NCBI GenBank assembly: GCA_947259045.1
Contig: CAMYKZ010000006.1
Location: 1-63,878 of the forward strand
Source: an uncultured Afifella sp.
GTDB lineage: Bacteria > Pseudomonadota > Alphaproteobacteria > Rhizobiales > Afifellaceae
Direction of reading: 5' to 3'
DNA: 63,878 nucleotides
Part shown: in pieces, positions 1-8,899 of the stretch
Layout of the letters: each line of letters starts with the position of its first letter
Position numbering within the stretch: the stretch's first letter is position 1
Notes under the pieces: generated by a model
Databases searched by the model: none
Seen by the model: the letters and a program-made list of their open reading frames with translations, nothing else
What the model was told of the DNA's origin: nothing
Program-made: the position numbers and the translations under genes

Positions 1-1317
1 TCTGGATTTCTCCAAGATCGATTCAGGCCAGCTGGAACTGGACCCGATGACGTTCAAACTCGGCGAAGCGATTGAAGATGTCGCGACATTGATGTCTGCC
101 AAGGTCGAGGAAAAGGATCTGGAGCTGGTCGTTCGGGTCCAGCCCGACCTGCCGGAACGGTTTGTCGGCGATATCGGCCGGATCCGGCAGATTGTCACCA
201 ATCTGGTGGGTAACGCGGTCAAATTTACCGATCAGGGGCATGTGCTGGTTGACGTTTCGGGAACCGTGACCGGTTCCGGAGATGCCAGAACGGCATCGCT
301 GCTGATCAAGGTCACCGACACCGGCATAGGCATACCGGCAGGCCAGGTTGAAAAAGTATTCAAGAAATTCAGCCAGGTCGACGGATCGTCGACCCGCAAA
401 CATGAGGGCACCGGCCTTGGCCTCACAATTTCGCAGATGCTTGTGGAAAAAATGGGCGGTGAAATCGGTGCTGAATCGGCGGCCGGCGAGGGTTCGACAT
501 TCTGGTTTACACTGCCGCTGCCGGTGCACGGCGACGATAGCGAGAAACGGCGCGTGCCGGTTGATGTGTCCGGCGCCCGGATTCTGGTGATCGATGACAA
601 TGAGATCAACCGGTCAATCCTGCTTGAACAGCTTGGCTCGTGGGGCTTTGACGGATCCGCTGTCACATCCGGCCGGGAGGGATTGTCGATCCTGACACGC
701 ACGAGCGAACAGGTTCGGCCCACCAAGGGCATCTGGTCAAGCCGGCCAGGTCGGATCTGTTGCTGGAAACGGTCATTGACGTGCTTCAGGCGGTCAAGAA
801 CCGGAATGGCGACGGCCATGCGGACGACGGGGATCTGTTTGTCGATTATTCAGACAATGCCGCCGACAGAAAGCCGTCGCCTCACAGCAGGACTTCGAAA
901 CCGGCGCATACCGGGCACACCGGTCTGACGATCCTTGTGGCGGAGGACAATGCGGTCAACCAGATCGTCATCGAACAGATCCTGACGGAATCCGGGCACA
1001 CATATTCAATCGTCGAAAACGGCGCGCTTGCCGTCAGCAGTTACAAATCCATATCGCCGGACCTTATCCTGATGGACATATCGATGCCTGAAATGGACGG
1101 CCTTGCGGCAACCCGCGCGATTCGCGAGCTTGAAGCGAGTTCCGGCGCCCATGTGCCGATTATCGGACTGACGTCGCATACGCTGACCGGCGACAAGGAA
1201 ACCTGCCTGGAGGCGGGGATGGATGATTACGTGCCCAAGCCGATATCGGTCAACAACCTGAACGATGCGCTGGAGCGGCATCTCGGCTACAGCCGCGCCG
1301 ACAAGAAAACCGGCTAG
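1..1317 (+). pseudogene. Hybrid sensor histidine kinase, 5' end outside window, broken in first receiver domain
   Basis: Seen: the frame is open from the first bases. It carries a kinase ATPase domain with N-box NLVGNAVKFT, G1 box DTGIGIP and G2 box GTGLGLTI. A receiver domain then begins (ILVIDDNEINRS, near base 578). Around 705-725 this frame stops making sense. Receiver-type sequence resumes in another frame as HLVKPARSDLLLETV, which resembles the C-terminal end of a receiver domain. The middle of receiver 1, about 50 residues including the phospho-acceptor Asp, is absent. A second, complete receiver follows (LVAEDN, LMDISMPEMDG, PKP) and ends at 1317. Inference: a net deletion not divisible by three has split the gene, unless this is an assembly error. 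The sensor and dimerisation parts lie outside the window, so the signal cannot be guessed. The C-terminal receiver could still be made from an internal start (a TTG at 760), but I see no clear ribosome site there. Confidence 0.8.
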
Positions 1318-1323
1318 TTCTTA

Positions 1324-1348
1324 CGGCGGTATTCAGGTTTTACCGCCG
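1324..1348 (+). terminator. Hairpin after the kinase remnant
   Basis: An 8-bp perfect inverted repeat, CGGCGGTA (1324-1331) and TACCGCCG (1341-1348), with a 9-base loop, begins 7 bases after the stop at 1317. No clean T-run follows, so it may be a weak or Rho-assisted terminator or simply protect the 3' end. Confidence 0.45.
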
Positions 1349-1462
1349 ATCCTGCACAATGATCAGGCTTAAACTCCGTTCGGTCCCTTGACCGATTACC
1401 GGCCTTTGCGGATAGATCGGCAAAACCCATCATGCGCACGACGAATATTCGAGGACGCCGGC

Positions 1463-1750
1463 ATGCTCAAATTTTCAGCGAAACATGCGGGCATCGCCGG
1501 TGTGCTGTTTGTATATTTCATGGCGATATTTTATCTGGCGCCAGTTTTCGCGCCAACAATTCTCGAGCCGACATTCGCCAGCAAAGCGACCTATTTTGCC
1601 ATCACCTATGGCACTGCAACGTTCTCCAGCTATTTCAGCAGATTGTTTTATGTCGCCGATGTCAGCTTCAGGTTTGAACTGCTGGCGGGGCTTGCCGTGG
1701 CCTTTGTCTTCTTTGTCATAATCGGCCAACCGCAATTGAAAGCCATATAG
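1463..1750 (+). CDS. Small membrane protein of unknown function
   Basis: The 95-residue product has two clear hydrophobic segments, about residues 9-30 and 73-88, separated by an aromatic-rich middle. ATG 1463 is preferred because a GAGGA sits 8 bases upstream. The frame stays open upstream to 1388, but that stretch is polar, Arg-rich and has no ribosome site. I do not recognise a family. It lies between the kinase remnant and the flavin monooxygenase, 82 bp before the latter, with nothing tying it functionally to either. Confidence 0.6.
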   Translation: MLKFSAKHAGIAGVLFVYFMAIFYLAPVFAPTILEPTFASKATYFAITYGTATFSSYFSRLFYVADVSFRFELLAGLAVAFVFFVIIGQPQLKAI

Positions 1751-1832
1751 GATATGATCCGGAGCGGTTCATTAGACCCGGGCTGATTGATAGGATATTG
1801 CTGAGCGGAACTGCAGATCGGGAGACCTTGTG

Positions 1833-3095
1833 ATGCATGTGATTATTGCCGGCGGCGGTGTCGGGGGACTGACGGCGGCGCTGGCGCTGAAGCAGAAGAA
1901 TATCGAAGCGCATGTGTTTGAACAGTCCCGCAATGTCCGCGAACCTGGCGTCGGCATCAACACGCTGCCCCATGCGATCAGGGAACTCGCCGATCTCGGC
2001 CTGCTGGAGGCGCTCGACCGTACGGCGATCCGCACCCATGAACTGATTTACAAGAACAGCCACGGACAGGAGATCCTGCGCCAGCTTCGCGGCCTGGATG
2101 CCGGTTACGATTACCCGCAATTTTCCATTCACCGCGGCAAGCTGCAGAAGACGATCCTCGATCATGCGATTGCCGAACTCGGCAGCGACCATGTCATCAG
2201 CGGCATGAAGCTGACCGGCTTCGAGCAGGATGATCACAAGGTCAGCGCCACTTTTGAAGACCGGCAAAGCGGCAAGAAGACGATCGTGGAAGGCGATGTC
2301 CTGATCGGCGCCGACGGCATCCATTCAACCGTGCGCGCGCACTATTATCCCGACGAAGGCCCGCCCTCGTGGAACGGCGTCGTGATGTGGCGCGGCGCCG
2401 CCTGGTGGCCGCCGTTCCTGACCGGGCGGTCGATGGTTATTGCCGGCGGCATGTCGGCAAAACTGGTGCTTTATCCGATCTTCAACGACCCGGACGAACA
2501 TCCCGGCGAAACGCTGATGAACTGGGTGGTGGCCGCGAAGGTCGGCGACAGCACATCACCTCTGCCGATGCGCGAAGACTGGTCCAAACCCGCCACCCTC
2601 GACGAGGTGCTCCCCCATGCCCGGGGGTTTACGGTCACGGAAGTGGATCTGGAGGCGCTGATCAGGGCGACACCGGAATTCTTCGTCTATCCGATGTGCG
2701 ACCGCGATCCGCTGGAGCAATGGACCGATCGCCGGGTGACCCTGCTCGGCGATGCGGCGCATCCGATGTATCCGGTCGGTTCGAACGGCGCCAGCCAGGC
2801 CGTGCTCGATGCGCGGGCGCTGGCCGATCATCTGGCCGCTGCCATGACGTCAGGCGGCGATCCGCGCGAGGCGCTGGCCGCCTATGATGAAGACCGCCGG
2901 CCGGCAACCGCCGCCATCGTGGTGGCCAACCGCAGCGGCGGACCGGAGGGCGTGATCGACCTGATCGAAGAGCGCGCGCCGGACGGATTTGACGATATCA
3001 ACGACATCGCCACGCCCGACGAGTTGCGGGCGATCGTCGGCGAGTATCATCAGATGGCCGGTTATGCGAAGGATCAGGTTAATCGGTCGGGGTGA
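1833..3095 (+). CDS. FAD-dependent aromatic-ring monooxygenase, PhzS/salicylate hydroxylase type
   Basis: This is a class A flavoprotein monooxygenase of normal length (420 aa). The N-terminal Rossmann motif is GGGVGGLTAALAL, the mid-protein DG motif is GADGIHSTVR, and the C-terminal GD motif is LLGDAAHPMYPVGSNGASQA. These bind FAD and NAD(P)H; the family hydroxylates electron-rich aromatic or N-heterocyclic rings using O2. ATG 1833 is favoured over the adjacent GTG 1830 because GGGAG lies 8 bases upstream of the ATG. The overall look (EPGVGINTLPHAI near residue 40) is that of the PhzS-like 'flavin-dependent oxidoreductase' group rather than a para-hydroxybenzoate hydroxylase. It converges on the aromatic-acid cluster at 3239-16069, so an aromatic substrate is plausible but unproven. 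Family call firm; substrate unknown. Confidence 0.88.
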   Translation: MHVIIAGGGVGGLTAALALKQKNIEAHVFEQSRNVREPGVGINTLPHAIRELADLGLLEALDRTAIRTHELIYKNSHGQEILRQLRGLDAGYDYPQFSIHRGKLQKTILDHAIAELGSDHVISGMKLTGFEQDDHKVSATFEDRQSGKKTIVEGDVLIGADGIHSTVRAHYYPDEGPPSWNGVVMWRGAAWWPPFLTGRSMVIAGGMSAKLVLYPIFNDPDEHPGETLMNWVVAAKVGDSTSPLPMREDWSKPATLDEVLPHARGFTVTEVDLEALIRATPEFFVYPMCDRDPLEQWTDRRVTLLGDAAHPMYPVGSNGASQAVLDARALADHLAAAMTSGGDPREALAAYDEDRRPATAAIVVANRSGGPEGVIDLIEERAPDGFDDINDIATPDELRAIVGEYHQMAGYAKDQVNRSG

Positions 3096-3169
3096 GGCTG
3101 ATTGCATGACCGTATTCGCCGGCCCACCCCAGCGCTTCGCGCCGACGCTCCCCACAGGTGTGAGGGTTG

Positions 3170-3188
3170 CCCCGCACAGCAGGCGGGG
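3170..3188. terminator. GC hairpin between convergent genes
   Basis: CCCCGC (3170-3175) and GCGGGG (3183-3188) form a 6-bp stem with a 7-base loop in the 143-bp gap between the convergent monooxygenase and cupin genes. It could end transcription from either side. No T-run is present, so it is only a candidate. Confidence 0.35.
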
Positions 3189-3238
3189 CGGGGTCTTGCA
3201 ACGGCGGAGCGGCTGACTTCATTGGATCCGACTATGCC

Positions 3239-3679
3239 TCAAGCCCCGGGCGGCGGCGGCAGGAACTCCACTTCGTGTTCGGCCGACAGCCGCACCACTT
3301 CATCCACATCGGCCAGATTGTGCAGCGCGTTGAACAGGTCGTAGAGTCGGCGCGCCGGCGCAACGCCGAACAGACAGGTCACCTGACTGCCGGATTTGTT
3401 GAAGATGCCGTGCGGCTTGCCCATCGGCATGCGGATCGTGTCGCCCGATTGCGCCTGGATGATCTGGTCGCCGAAAACCATTTCCAGATTGCCGTCGAGA
3501 ATGGTGATCCACTCGTCCTGGGTCGGATGAATGTGCGGTGGCACAAAGGCTTCCGCCGGGATGATCGCATGCCAGAGAAAGGCGTTTTCAGAATGAAGTT
3601 TCGGTGTGTAGGTCTGGCCGAGTATATTCCAGGAAGTTCCGTCCAGGCCTTCCGCGGCAGGTGTTACGCCAGCGTCCAT
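3239..3679 (-). CDS. Single-domain cupin protein (copy 1)
   Basis: The 146-residue product is a small metal-binding cupin. Motif 1 is HIHPTQDEW (two His and one Glu metal ligands) and the second motif includes PMGKPHGIFN (third His). ATG 3679 has a strong GGAGGA ribosome site. It is the last gene of the minus-strand run after the Liv-type transporter (21-bp gap from livF), suggesting a role in the same aromatic pathway. It is clearly paralogous to the cupin at 18568-19020: both have SWNILGQ near the N-terminus, HPTQDE, RMP.G.PHG.FNKS and a near-identical AEHEVEFLPP/AEHEVDFLPP tail. Small cupins can be dioxygenases, isomerases or ligand-binding proteins; nothing here decides between these. Confidence 0.85.
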   Translation of the reverse strand: MDAGVTPAAEGLDGTSWNILGQTYTPKLHSENAFLWHAIIPAEAFVPPHIHPTQDEWITILDGNLEMVFGDQIIQAQSGDTIRMPMGKPHGIFNKSGSQVTCLFGVAPARRLYDLFNALHNLADVDEVVRLSAEHEVEFLPPPPGA

Positions 3680-3700
3680 TTTATGTCCTCCGTTTTCATT

Positions 3701-4417
3701 TCAAAGATGCAGATAGCGGTCGATCACCGATGGATCGGACTGTAATGCGTCGTTGCTACCCTGCCAGACGACGCGACCTTTCTCCAGAACGAAATGGTGA
3801 TCTGCGATGCGGATGAGATCGTCGATGTTCTTGTCGATGACGAGGATCGCCTCGCCCTCCGCCTTGAGGTTTTCCAGGCAGGCCCAGATTTCCCGGCGGA
3901 TCAGCGGCGCCAGCCCTTCGGTCGCCTCGTCGAGGATCAGCAGGCGCGGATTGGTCATCAGCGCCCGGCCGATTGCCAGCATCTGCTGCTCGCCGCCTGA
4001 CAATTGCGAGCCGAGATTGCCGGCGCGCTGGGCCAGGCGCGGAAACAGCTCAAACACCCGTTCAAGCGTCCAGCAGGCTGTCCCGGAATGCTGCGCCGCC
4101 GTGGCGATCAGGTTTTCGCGCACGCTGAGCGTCGGGAAGATCTGCCGCCCCTCCGGCACCAGGCCGATGCCGGCCTTGGCGACCTGGAACGGCTTAGCGG
4201 CCGTCATGTCGCGGCCCTGGACGTGTACCGCCCCGGCCGTCGGCCGGATCAGGCCCATAATGGCGCGGATCGTCGTCGTCTTGCCCATGCCGTTGCGGCC
4301 GATCAGCGTTGAAACCCTGCCGGCGGCGACAGCAAGGTCGACGCCGAACAGAACCTGGGCCGACCCGTAGCCGGCTTCCAGCCCGCGCACCTCAAGCATC
4401 GCGCCCGACCGATCCAT
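3701..4417 (-). CDS. livF: ABC transporter ATP-binding protein, LivF type
   Basis: ATPase subunit of a branched-chain amino acid/aromatic acid type importer, 238 aa, the normal LivF size. Walker A is GRNGMGKT, the signature is LSGGEQQM, and Walker B is LLILDEATEGLAP, with the LivF-typical GLVPEGRQIFP segment. The start overlaps the end of livG by one base, so the two are translationally coupled. It works at the inner face of the membrane with LivG and permeases LivH and LivM. The position downstream of an anthranilate-CoA ligase cluster suggests an aromatic acid rather than leucine as cargo; that is inference. Confidence 0.93.
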   Translation of the reverse strand: MDRSGAMLEVRGLEAGYGSAQVLFGVDLAVAAGRVSTLIGRNGMGKTTTIRAIMGLIRPTAGAVHVQGRDMTAAKPFQVAKAGIGLVPEGRQIFPTLSVRENLIATAAQHSGTACWTLERVFELFPRLAQRAGNLGSQLSGGEQQMLAIGRALMTNPRLLILDEATEGLAPLIRREIWACLENLKAEGEAILVIDKNIDDLIRIADHHFVLEKGRVVWQGSNDALQSDPSVIDRYLHL

Positions 4418-5169
4418 CAGGCCGCCTCCTCACCGAGATAGGCGGCTTTCACGTCCGCATTCGCCCGCACCGCGTCCGGAGTGCCTTCAGCGATGATCTT
4501 GCCGTAAACCAGGACGGCAACCCTGTCAGCCAGGGCAAAAACCGCATCCATGTCATGCTCCACCAGAAGCAGCGGATAGGTCTGCTTGAGATCGCGCAAC
4601 AGTTCGACAAGCTGCAGGCTCTCGTCGCGGCCCATGCCGGCCATCGGTTCGTCGAGCAGCAATGCCTTCGGCTGCATGGCAAGCGCTATGGCAATCTCAA
4701 GCGTCCGTTTTTCACCATGCGACAGGCTGCCGGCCAGGTCGCCAGACCGTCTGTCCAGGCCGACAATCTTCAGGGCCTCCATTGCCGGCTCGTTGAGGGC
4801 CCGCTCTGCCGCGGCAAGGCCGAAGAAGCGGAAGCTCGAACCCATGCGCGCCTGTACTGCCAGAGCGACATTTTCCAGCACGGAAAAATCCGCAACGATT
4901 GAGGTGATCTGGAACGACCGCGCAAGGCCTGCCCGGGCGCGCAGGTGGGTCGGCATGTGGGTGATATCGCGCCCGGCGAAACGGATCGTGCCGGCATCCG
5001 GCGCCAGAACGCCGGACATCTGGTGGATCAGCGTGGTCTTGCCGGCGCCGTTCGGACCGATCAGCGCCAGGCATTCGCCGGCCCTGAGTTCAAAGCAGAT
5101 ATTGTCGCTGACGGTGAGCGCACCGAAGCTCTTGTACAGGCCATCGACGGCCAGAACCGGATCAGACAC
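4417..5169 (-). CDS. livG: ABC transporter ATP-binding protein, LivG type
   Basis: Second ATPase of the same importer, 250 aa. Walker A is GPNGAGKT, the signature is the LivG variant LSHGEKRTLEI, and Walker B is ALLLDEPMAGM. The C-terminus YLGEEA is the usual LivG ending. It overlaps the end of livM by 8 bp, so the operon order on the minus strand is livK-livH-livM-livG-livF. Confidence 0.93.
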   Translation of the reverse strand: MSDPVLAVDGLYKSFGALTVSDNICFELRAGECLALIGPNGAGKTTLIHQMSGVLAPDAGTIRFAGRDITHMPTHLRARAGLARSFQITSIVADFSVLENVALAVQARMGSSFRFFGLAAAERALNEPAMEALKIVGLDRRSGDLAGSLSHGEKRTLEIAIALAMQPKALLLDEPMAGMGRDESLQLVELLRDLKQTYPLLLVEHDMDAVFALADRVAVLVYGKIIAEGTPDAVRANADVKAAYLGEEAA

Positions 5170-6166
5170 GAACCGCGCCTCCGGTGAGCCGGGTCAGAAG
5201 CGCGGCCAGGCCGCCTCTGGAATAAAGCACGACAATCACAAGCAATGGCCCGAAGATCAGTTTCCAGTCATGGGTGAGATCGGACAGGAAATGTTCCAGA
5301 GCGACAAAGGTGATCGCGCCCAGCAACGCACCGTTGCGGGTGCCGATGCCGCCGAGCACGACCATGATGATCAGTTCGCCGGAGCGCTGCCAGGTCATCG
5401 CCGCAGGGCTGACGAACTCCGCCTGGGCAGAGAGCAGGAAGCCGGCCAGACCTGTCAGCATTCCGGCCAGAACGTAGGCGACCAGGCGGACCCTGAATAC
5501 GTCGAAGCCCAATGATGCCGTTCGGGTGCCGTTTGCCTTTGCCGCCCTCAGCACGCGGCCGAAGCGCGAAGCGACAAATGCCTGCACAAGCAGGAAAACC
5601 GCAATCAGGGCCGCCAGCGTGATATAGAACAGGCCCCGGTCATCGGACAGGACCGCGCTGCCGAACAGGGTTGCGCCGTCCCACAGGGTCAATCCGTCGT
5701 CGCCGCCATAGGCGAAAAGCGAGCTGGCTGCAAAAAACGCCATCTGACCGAACGCCAATGTGATCATGATGAAATAGACGCCCGACGTGCGCAGGCAGAC
5801 GATCCCGGTCACCAGCGCAAACAGCGCAGTGACCGCAAGCACCGCCGGCAGGATAAGAAACGTTTCGCTATGGCCTTCGGTGATCATGATGCCGGCCACA
5901 TAGGCGCCGATGCCGATAAACGCGGCATGGCCGAAACTGACCAGGCCGCCATGGCCGAGGATGAAATCGAGCGCGACCGCTGCAAGCGCCAGGATCATCA
6001 TCCGGGTGACCAGCGGCAGAACGAATCCTTCCGGGCCGAGAAACCCCATCAGCGGCACGGCGGCCAGCAACAGAAAGATAATCACCGAGACGGCATATCC
6101 GCGCGCCAGCTGCGCAAACGGGTTTGCCGGATGCCCGTCGGCTTGCGAAATGACGGCTTCGCTCAT
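5162..6166 (-). CDS. livM: ABC transporter permease, LivM type
   Basis: Inner-membrane permease of 334 aa with multiple hydrophobic helices and the LivM hallmark GHGGLVSFGHAAFIGIGAY near residue 70. The C-terminal part contains VVLGGIGTRNG, the cytoplasmic loop region that contacts the ATPases. It overlaps livH by 4 bp (ATGA). The short N-terminal extension before the first helix is common in this family. Confidence 0.92.
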   Translation of the reverse strand: MSEAVISQADGHPANPFAQLARGYAVSVIIFLLLAAVPLMGFLGPEGFVLPLVTRMMILALAAVALDFILGHGGLVSFGHAAFIGIGAYVAGIMITEGHSETFLILPAVLAVTALFALVTGIVCLRTSGVYFIMITLAFGQMAFFAASSLFAYGGDDGLTLWDGATLFGSAVLSDDRGLFYITLAALIAVFLLVQAFVASRFGRVLRAAKANGTRTASLGFDVFRVRLVAYVLAGMLTGLAGFLLSAQAEFVSPAAMTWQRSGELIIMVVLGGIGTRNGALLGAITFVALEHFLSDLTHDWKLIFGPLLVIVVLYSRGGLAALLTRLTGGAVRV

Positions 6167-7089
6167 GTCGCCCGCCCGACGGCAAACAGGCCTGTGGGCC
6201 GGAAGAACAGGATCGCCGCCATCAGCAGATAAATCAGCATGGAGGCAATGGCCGGGCCGATCTGGTTGGCCGACGATGGGTCGATGAACAGTTTCAGGAT
6301 GTCGGTCATCATCGAACGGCCCAGCGTATCAACGAGGCCGATCAGCAGCGCGGCAATGAACGACCCGCGGATCGATCCGATGCCGCCGACGATGATGACG
6401 ACAAAGGCGACGATCAGAAGATTGTCGCCCATGCCCGGTTCGACGGAGAAAATCGGCGCCGACAGAATGCCGGCGAAACCCGCCAGCATGGCCCCGAAAC
6501 CGAAGACGATCATGAAAAGCCGGCGGACATCGACGCCAAGTGCTGAAACCATATCGGGATTGGTCGCCCCGGCGCGCACCAGCATGCCAAGGCGGGTGCG
6601 GGTGACGATGAACCAGAGCAGGGCCGCCACCGCCAGGCCTGCGGCGATGATCGCCAGCCGATAGACCGGATAAAGCAGGCCGCCTGTCAGCGGGATCGAG
6701 CCGGACAGGAAATCAGGTTTTGGAATGATCAGCGGCGCCGGTCCCCAAATCACCGTTGTGGCCTGATTGAGAAACAGAATAATGCCGAACGTCGCCAGCA
6801 CCTGATCAAGGTGATCGCGGTCATAAAGGTGCCGGAAAACCAGAAACTCCAGCAACAGGCCAAGAACCAGAGCACCGGCAAGCGCCAGCACCATGGCAGC
6901 GAGAAAATTGCCGGTCAGGCCGTAAAAGGCGACGGCAAGATAGGCGCCGACCATATATTGCACGCCGTGGGCGAGATTGATGAAGCCCATCACGCCAAAG
7001 ACCAGCGTCAGCCCCGCGGCGATCAGGAACAGCAGAATGCCGAGCTGAAGGCCGTTGAGGATCTGGACGAGGATGAGTGTGCTGGACAT
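6163..7089 (-). CDS. livH: ABC transporter permease, LivH type
   Basis: Inner-membrane permease of 308 aa with about eight helices. The LivH signature FGVMGFINLAHG lies near residue 30, and VVIIVGGIGSIRGSFIAA in the C-terminal third is the ATPase-contact loop. It pairs with LivM to form the channel. It follows livK after a 54-bp gap that contains a GC hairpin (see 7108-7136). Confidence 0.92.
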   Translation of the reverse strand: MSSTLILVQILNGLQLGILLFLIAAGLTLVFGVMGFINLAHGVQYMVGAYLAVAFYGLTGNFLAAMVLALAGALVLGLLLEFLVFRHLYDRDHLDQVLATFGIILFLNQATTVIWGPAPLIIPKPDFLSGSIPLTGGLLYPVYRLAIIAAGLAVAALLWFIVTRTRLGMLVRAGATNPDMVSALGVDVRRLFMIVFGFGAMLAGFAGILSAPIFSVEPGMGDNLLIVAFVVIIVGGIGSIRGSFIAALLIGLVDTLGRSMMTDILKLFIDPSSANQIGPAIASMLIYLLMAAILFFRPTGLFAVGRAT

Positions 7090-7107
7090 GCGATTACAGC
7101 CACAAAG

Positions 7108-7136
7108 CGGCCGGCACGATCGTCTCGCGCCGGCCG
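7108..7136 (-). terminator. GC hairpin between livK and livH
   Basis: CGGCCGGC (7108-7115) and GCCGGCCG (7129-7136) form a perfect 8-bp stem with a 13-base loop, directly after the livK stop. Such hairpins after a binding-protein gene usually stabilise its message or partly terminate it, giving more binding protein than permease. Similar hairpins occur at 28856 and 53350. Confidence 0.6.
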
Positions 7137-7143
7137 GAAGGCT

Positions 7144-8316
7144 TTACCAGGTCATCTTGCACTCGCCGGCAAATGAATCGCCCTGATCTTCGAAGACCTT
7201 CTGTTCGATTTCGGTCTGGTACTTGCCGTCGGCGCGCTTGGCGACCTTCAGCAGATAGAAGTCCTGGATCGGATAATGATTGTTGTTGAACTTGAAACTA
7301 CCACGCAGGGAGGCGAACTCGGCAGCGCGGATTGCACTGCGAAACGCATCCTTGTCGCTCACCTTGCCGTCGATCTTGCGGATCGCCGAATCGAGCAGCA
7401 TCGCCGTGTCATAGGCCTGCATGGCGTAGGTGCCCGGCACATAACCGTATTTCTCCTCGAATGCGGCAACGAATTCCGCGTTGCCCGGCGTATCGAGATT
7501 GGGCGCCCAGTTGCCGGCGCCGAAGAAACCGACGGCATCGTCCTTCTGGGCCGGCAGGGTCGTCTCGTCGACGGTGAAGGCCGACAGGAACGCCATCTGG
7601 TCAGCCAGACCGGCAGCGCGGAACTGCTTGACGAAGCGTACGCCCATGCCGCCCGGCATGAAGGTAAAAAGCGCATCCGGCTTGGCCGCCGACATTTTGG
7701 CGATCTCGGCGGAGAAATCCTTGTGCCCGAGCGGGGTGTAGATTTCGTCGGCAATCTCGCCGGTATAATTGCTCTTGAAGCCGACCATGGAATCCTTGCC
7801 GGCCTGATAATTGGGCGACATCATGAAGACCTTCTTGAAGCCCTTCTCTTCGGCATATTTGCCCAGCAGCTCGAAATTCTGGTTGTTCTGATAGGAGGTG
7901 GAGAAGAAATTCGCATTGCAGTTCTTTCCGGCGAATGTCGACGGCCCGGCATTGGGGCTGATCAGAAACGTGTCCGAGGTCACGACCGGCTTGAAGATCG
8001 CCTGCAGCATATTGGAAAAGATCGTGCCGACAACGACATTGACCTGTTCGCGTTCCACCAGGCTCTTGGCCTTGGAAATCGCAACATCCGGCTTCAGTTC
8101 GTCATCCTCGACGATGAACTGGGTCTCCTGACCGCCCAGCTTGCCGCCGAGTTTGTCGAGCGCCAGCTGGAAACCGTCGCGCGACTGTTTGCCAAGCGCC
8201 GCCGGCGGGCCGGAAAGTGTTACGATCATGCCGACCTTGACCGGTTCGGCGTTTGCCGTGACAGCCGCCACGGCGAGAATGGCCGATGCGGCCACGCTTG
8301 CGAAAAATCTGTTCAT
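7144..8316 (-). CDS. livK: Periplasmic substrate-binding protein, LivK type
   Basis: The 390-residue product begins with a clear Sec signal peptide (cleavage after ...VTANA, about residue 23). A type I periplasmic binding fold follows, with the family start VKVGMIVTLSGPPAALGKQ. The long N-terminal lobe contains a VVVGTIFSNM segment typical of aromatic-acid/amide binders of this family. An AGGAGG ribosome site precedes ATG 8316. It should capture the substrate in the periplasm and hand it to LivHM. Given the neighbouring 2-aminobenzoate-CoA ligase, anthranilate or a related aromatic acid is my best guess for the ligand. Confidence 0.92.
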   Translation of the reverse strand: MNRFFASVAASAILAVAAVTANAEPVKVGMIVTLSGPPAALGKQSRDGFQLALDKLGGKLGGQETQFIVEDDELKPDVAISKAKSLVEREQVNVVVGTIFSNMLQAIFKPVVTSDTFLISPNAGPSTFAGKNCNANFFSTSYQNNQNFELLGKYAEEKGFKKVFMMSPNYQAGKDSMVGFKSNYTGEIADEIYTPLGHKDFSAEIAKMSAAKPDALFTFMPGGMGVRFVKQFRAAGLADQMAFLSAFTVDETTLPAQKDDAVGFFGAGNWAPNLDTPGNAEFVAAFEEKYGYVPGTYAMQAYDTAMLLDSAIRKIDGKVSDKDAFRSAIRAAEFASLRGSFKFNNNHYPIQDFYLLKVAKRADGKYQTEIEQKVFEDQGDSFAGECKMTW

Positions 8317-8375
8317 TGTTCAATTCCTCCTGATTGTCGCAGCCCGGCATTGTTATCCTGCGGGCCGTTCGTGAT

Positions 8376-8410
8376 ATTAAAACCCGGCTTTCCGGCAATC
8401 CCCGAAAGCC
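8376..8410 (-). terminator. Intrinsic terminator-like hairpin between the RidA gene and livK
   Basis: Read on the minus strand, GGCTTTC (8410-8404) pairs with GAAAGCC (8392-8386), with two more inner G-C pairs after a mismatch. The stem is followed by GGGTTTTAAT. This lies in the 188-bp gap 8317-8504, the only sizeable break in the minus-strand run from abmA to the cupin. It would separate the catabolic genes from the transporter, which would then need its own promoter nearer 8320-8370. Confidence 0.5.
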
Positions 8411-8504
8411 CTCCCCGTCTGCTCTGCAGTCTTACAATGCTCAAGCGCGATCACAAGGCGATAATTCAACAGCGTAAATCCCGCCCGCGCGGCCTGATGC
8501 GACC

Positions 8505-8897
8505 TCATGGCTCCAGCACCGCCGTTGCCTCGATTTCCACCTGCGCCGCATCCTCCATCAGCGCTGTGACCTGCACCATGCTCATGGCCGGAAAGTGCCG
8601 GCCGATGACCCGCTTGTAGGCCTCGCCAAGCTCCTGCTGGCGCGCCAGGCACTGCTGCCTGTCGGTGATGAACCAGGTCATGCGCACGATATGCTGCGGT
8701 CCGGCGTCCGCCTCGGCGAGCACGTCGACAATGTTGCGCAACGCCTGTTCGCACTGTCCGACAAAATCACCGGTCTGGAAAACCTGGTCCTTTGTCCAGC
8801 CGATCTGGCCGCCGACAAAGATCATCCGGCCCTCAGCCAGGACACCGTTGGCGTATCCCTTTGCCGGCTTCCATCCGTCGGGTTGAAGAAACTTCAT
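8505..8897 (-). CDS. RidA/YjgF-family protein
   Basis: The 130-residue product has the RidA fold: GQIGWTKD in the first third and a C-terminal VQVTALMEDAAQVEIEA. The RidA family hydrolyses reactive enamine/imine intermediates to ketone plus ammonia; other members have other roles. The RidA active-site Arg normally lies near the C-terminus (RxxV/C), and here that position is not obvious, so this may be a non-archetypal subgroup. It starts 3 bp after the AMP-ligase stop. Inference: in a 2-aminobenzoyl-CoA pathway the ring amino group ends up on an enamine-like alicyclic carbon, which would fit an enamine deaminase. Confidence 0.88.
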   Translation of the reverse strand: MKFLQPDGWKPAKGYANGVLAEGRMIFVGGQIGWTKDQVFQTGDFVGQCEQALRNIVDVLAEADAGPQHIVRMTWFITDRQQCLARQQELGEAYKRVIGRHFPAMSMVQVTALMEDAAQVEIEATAVLEP

Positions 8898-8899
8898 GA

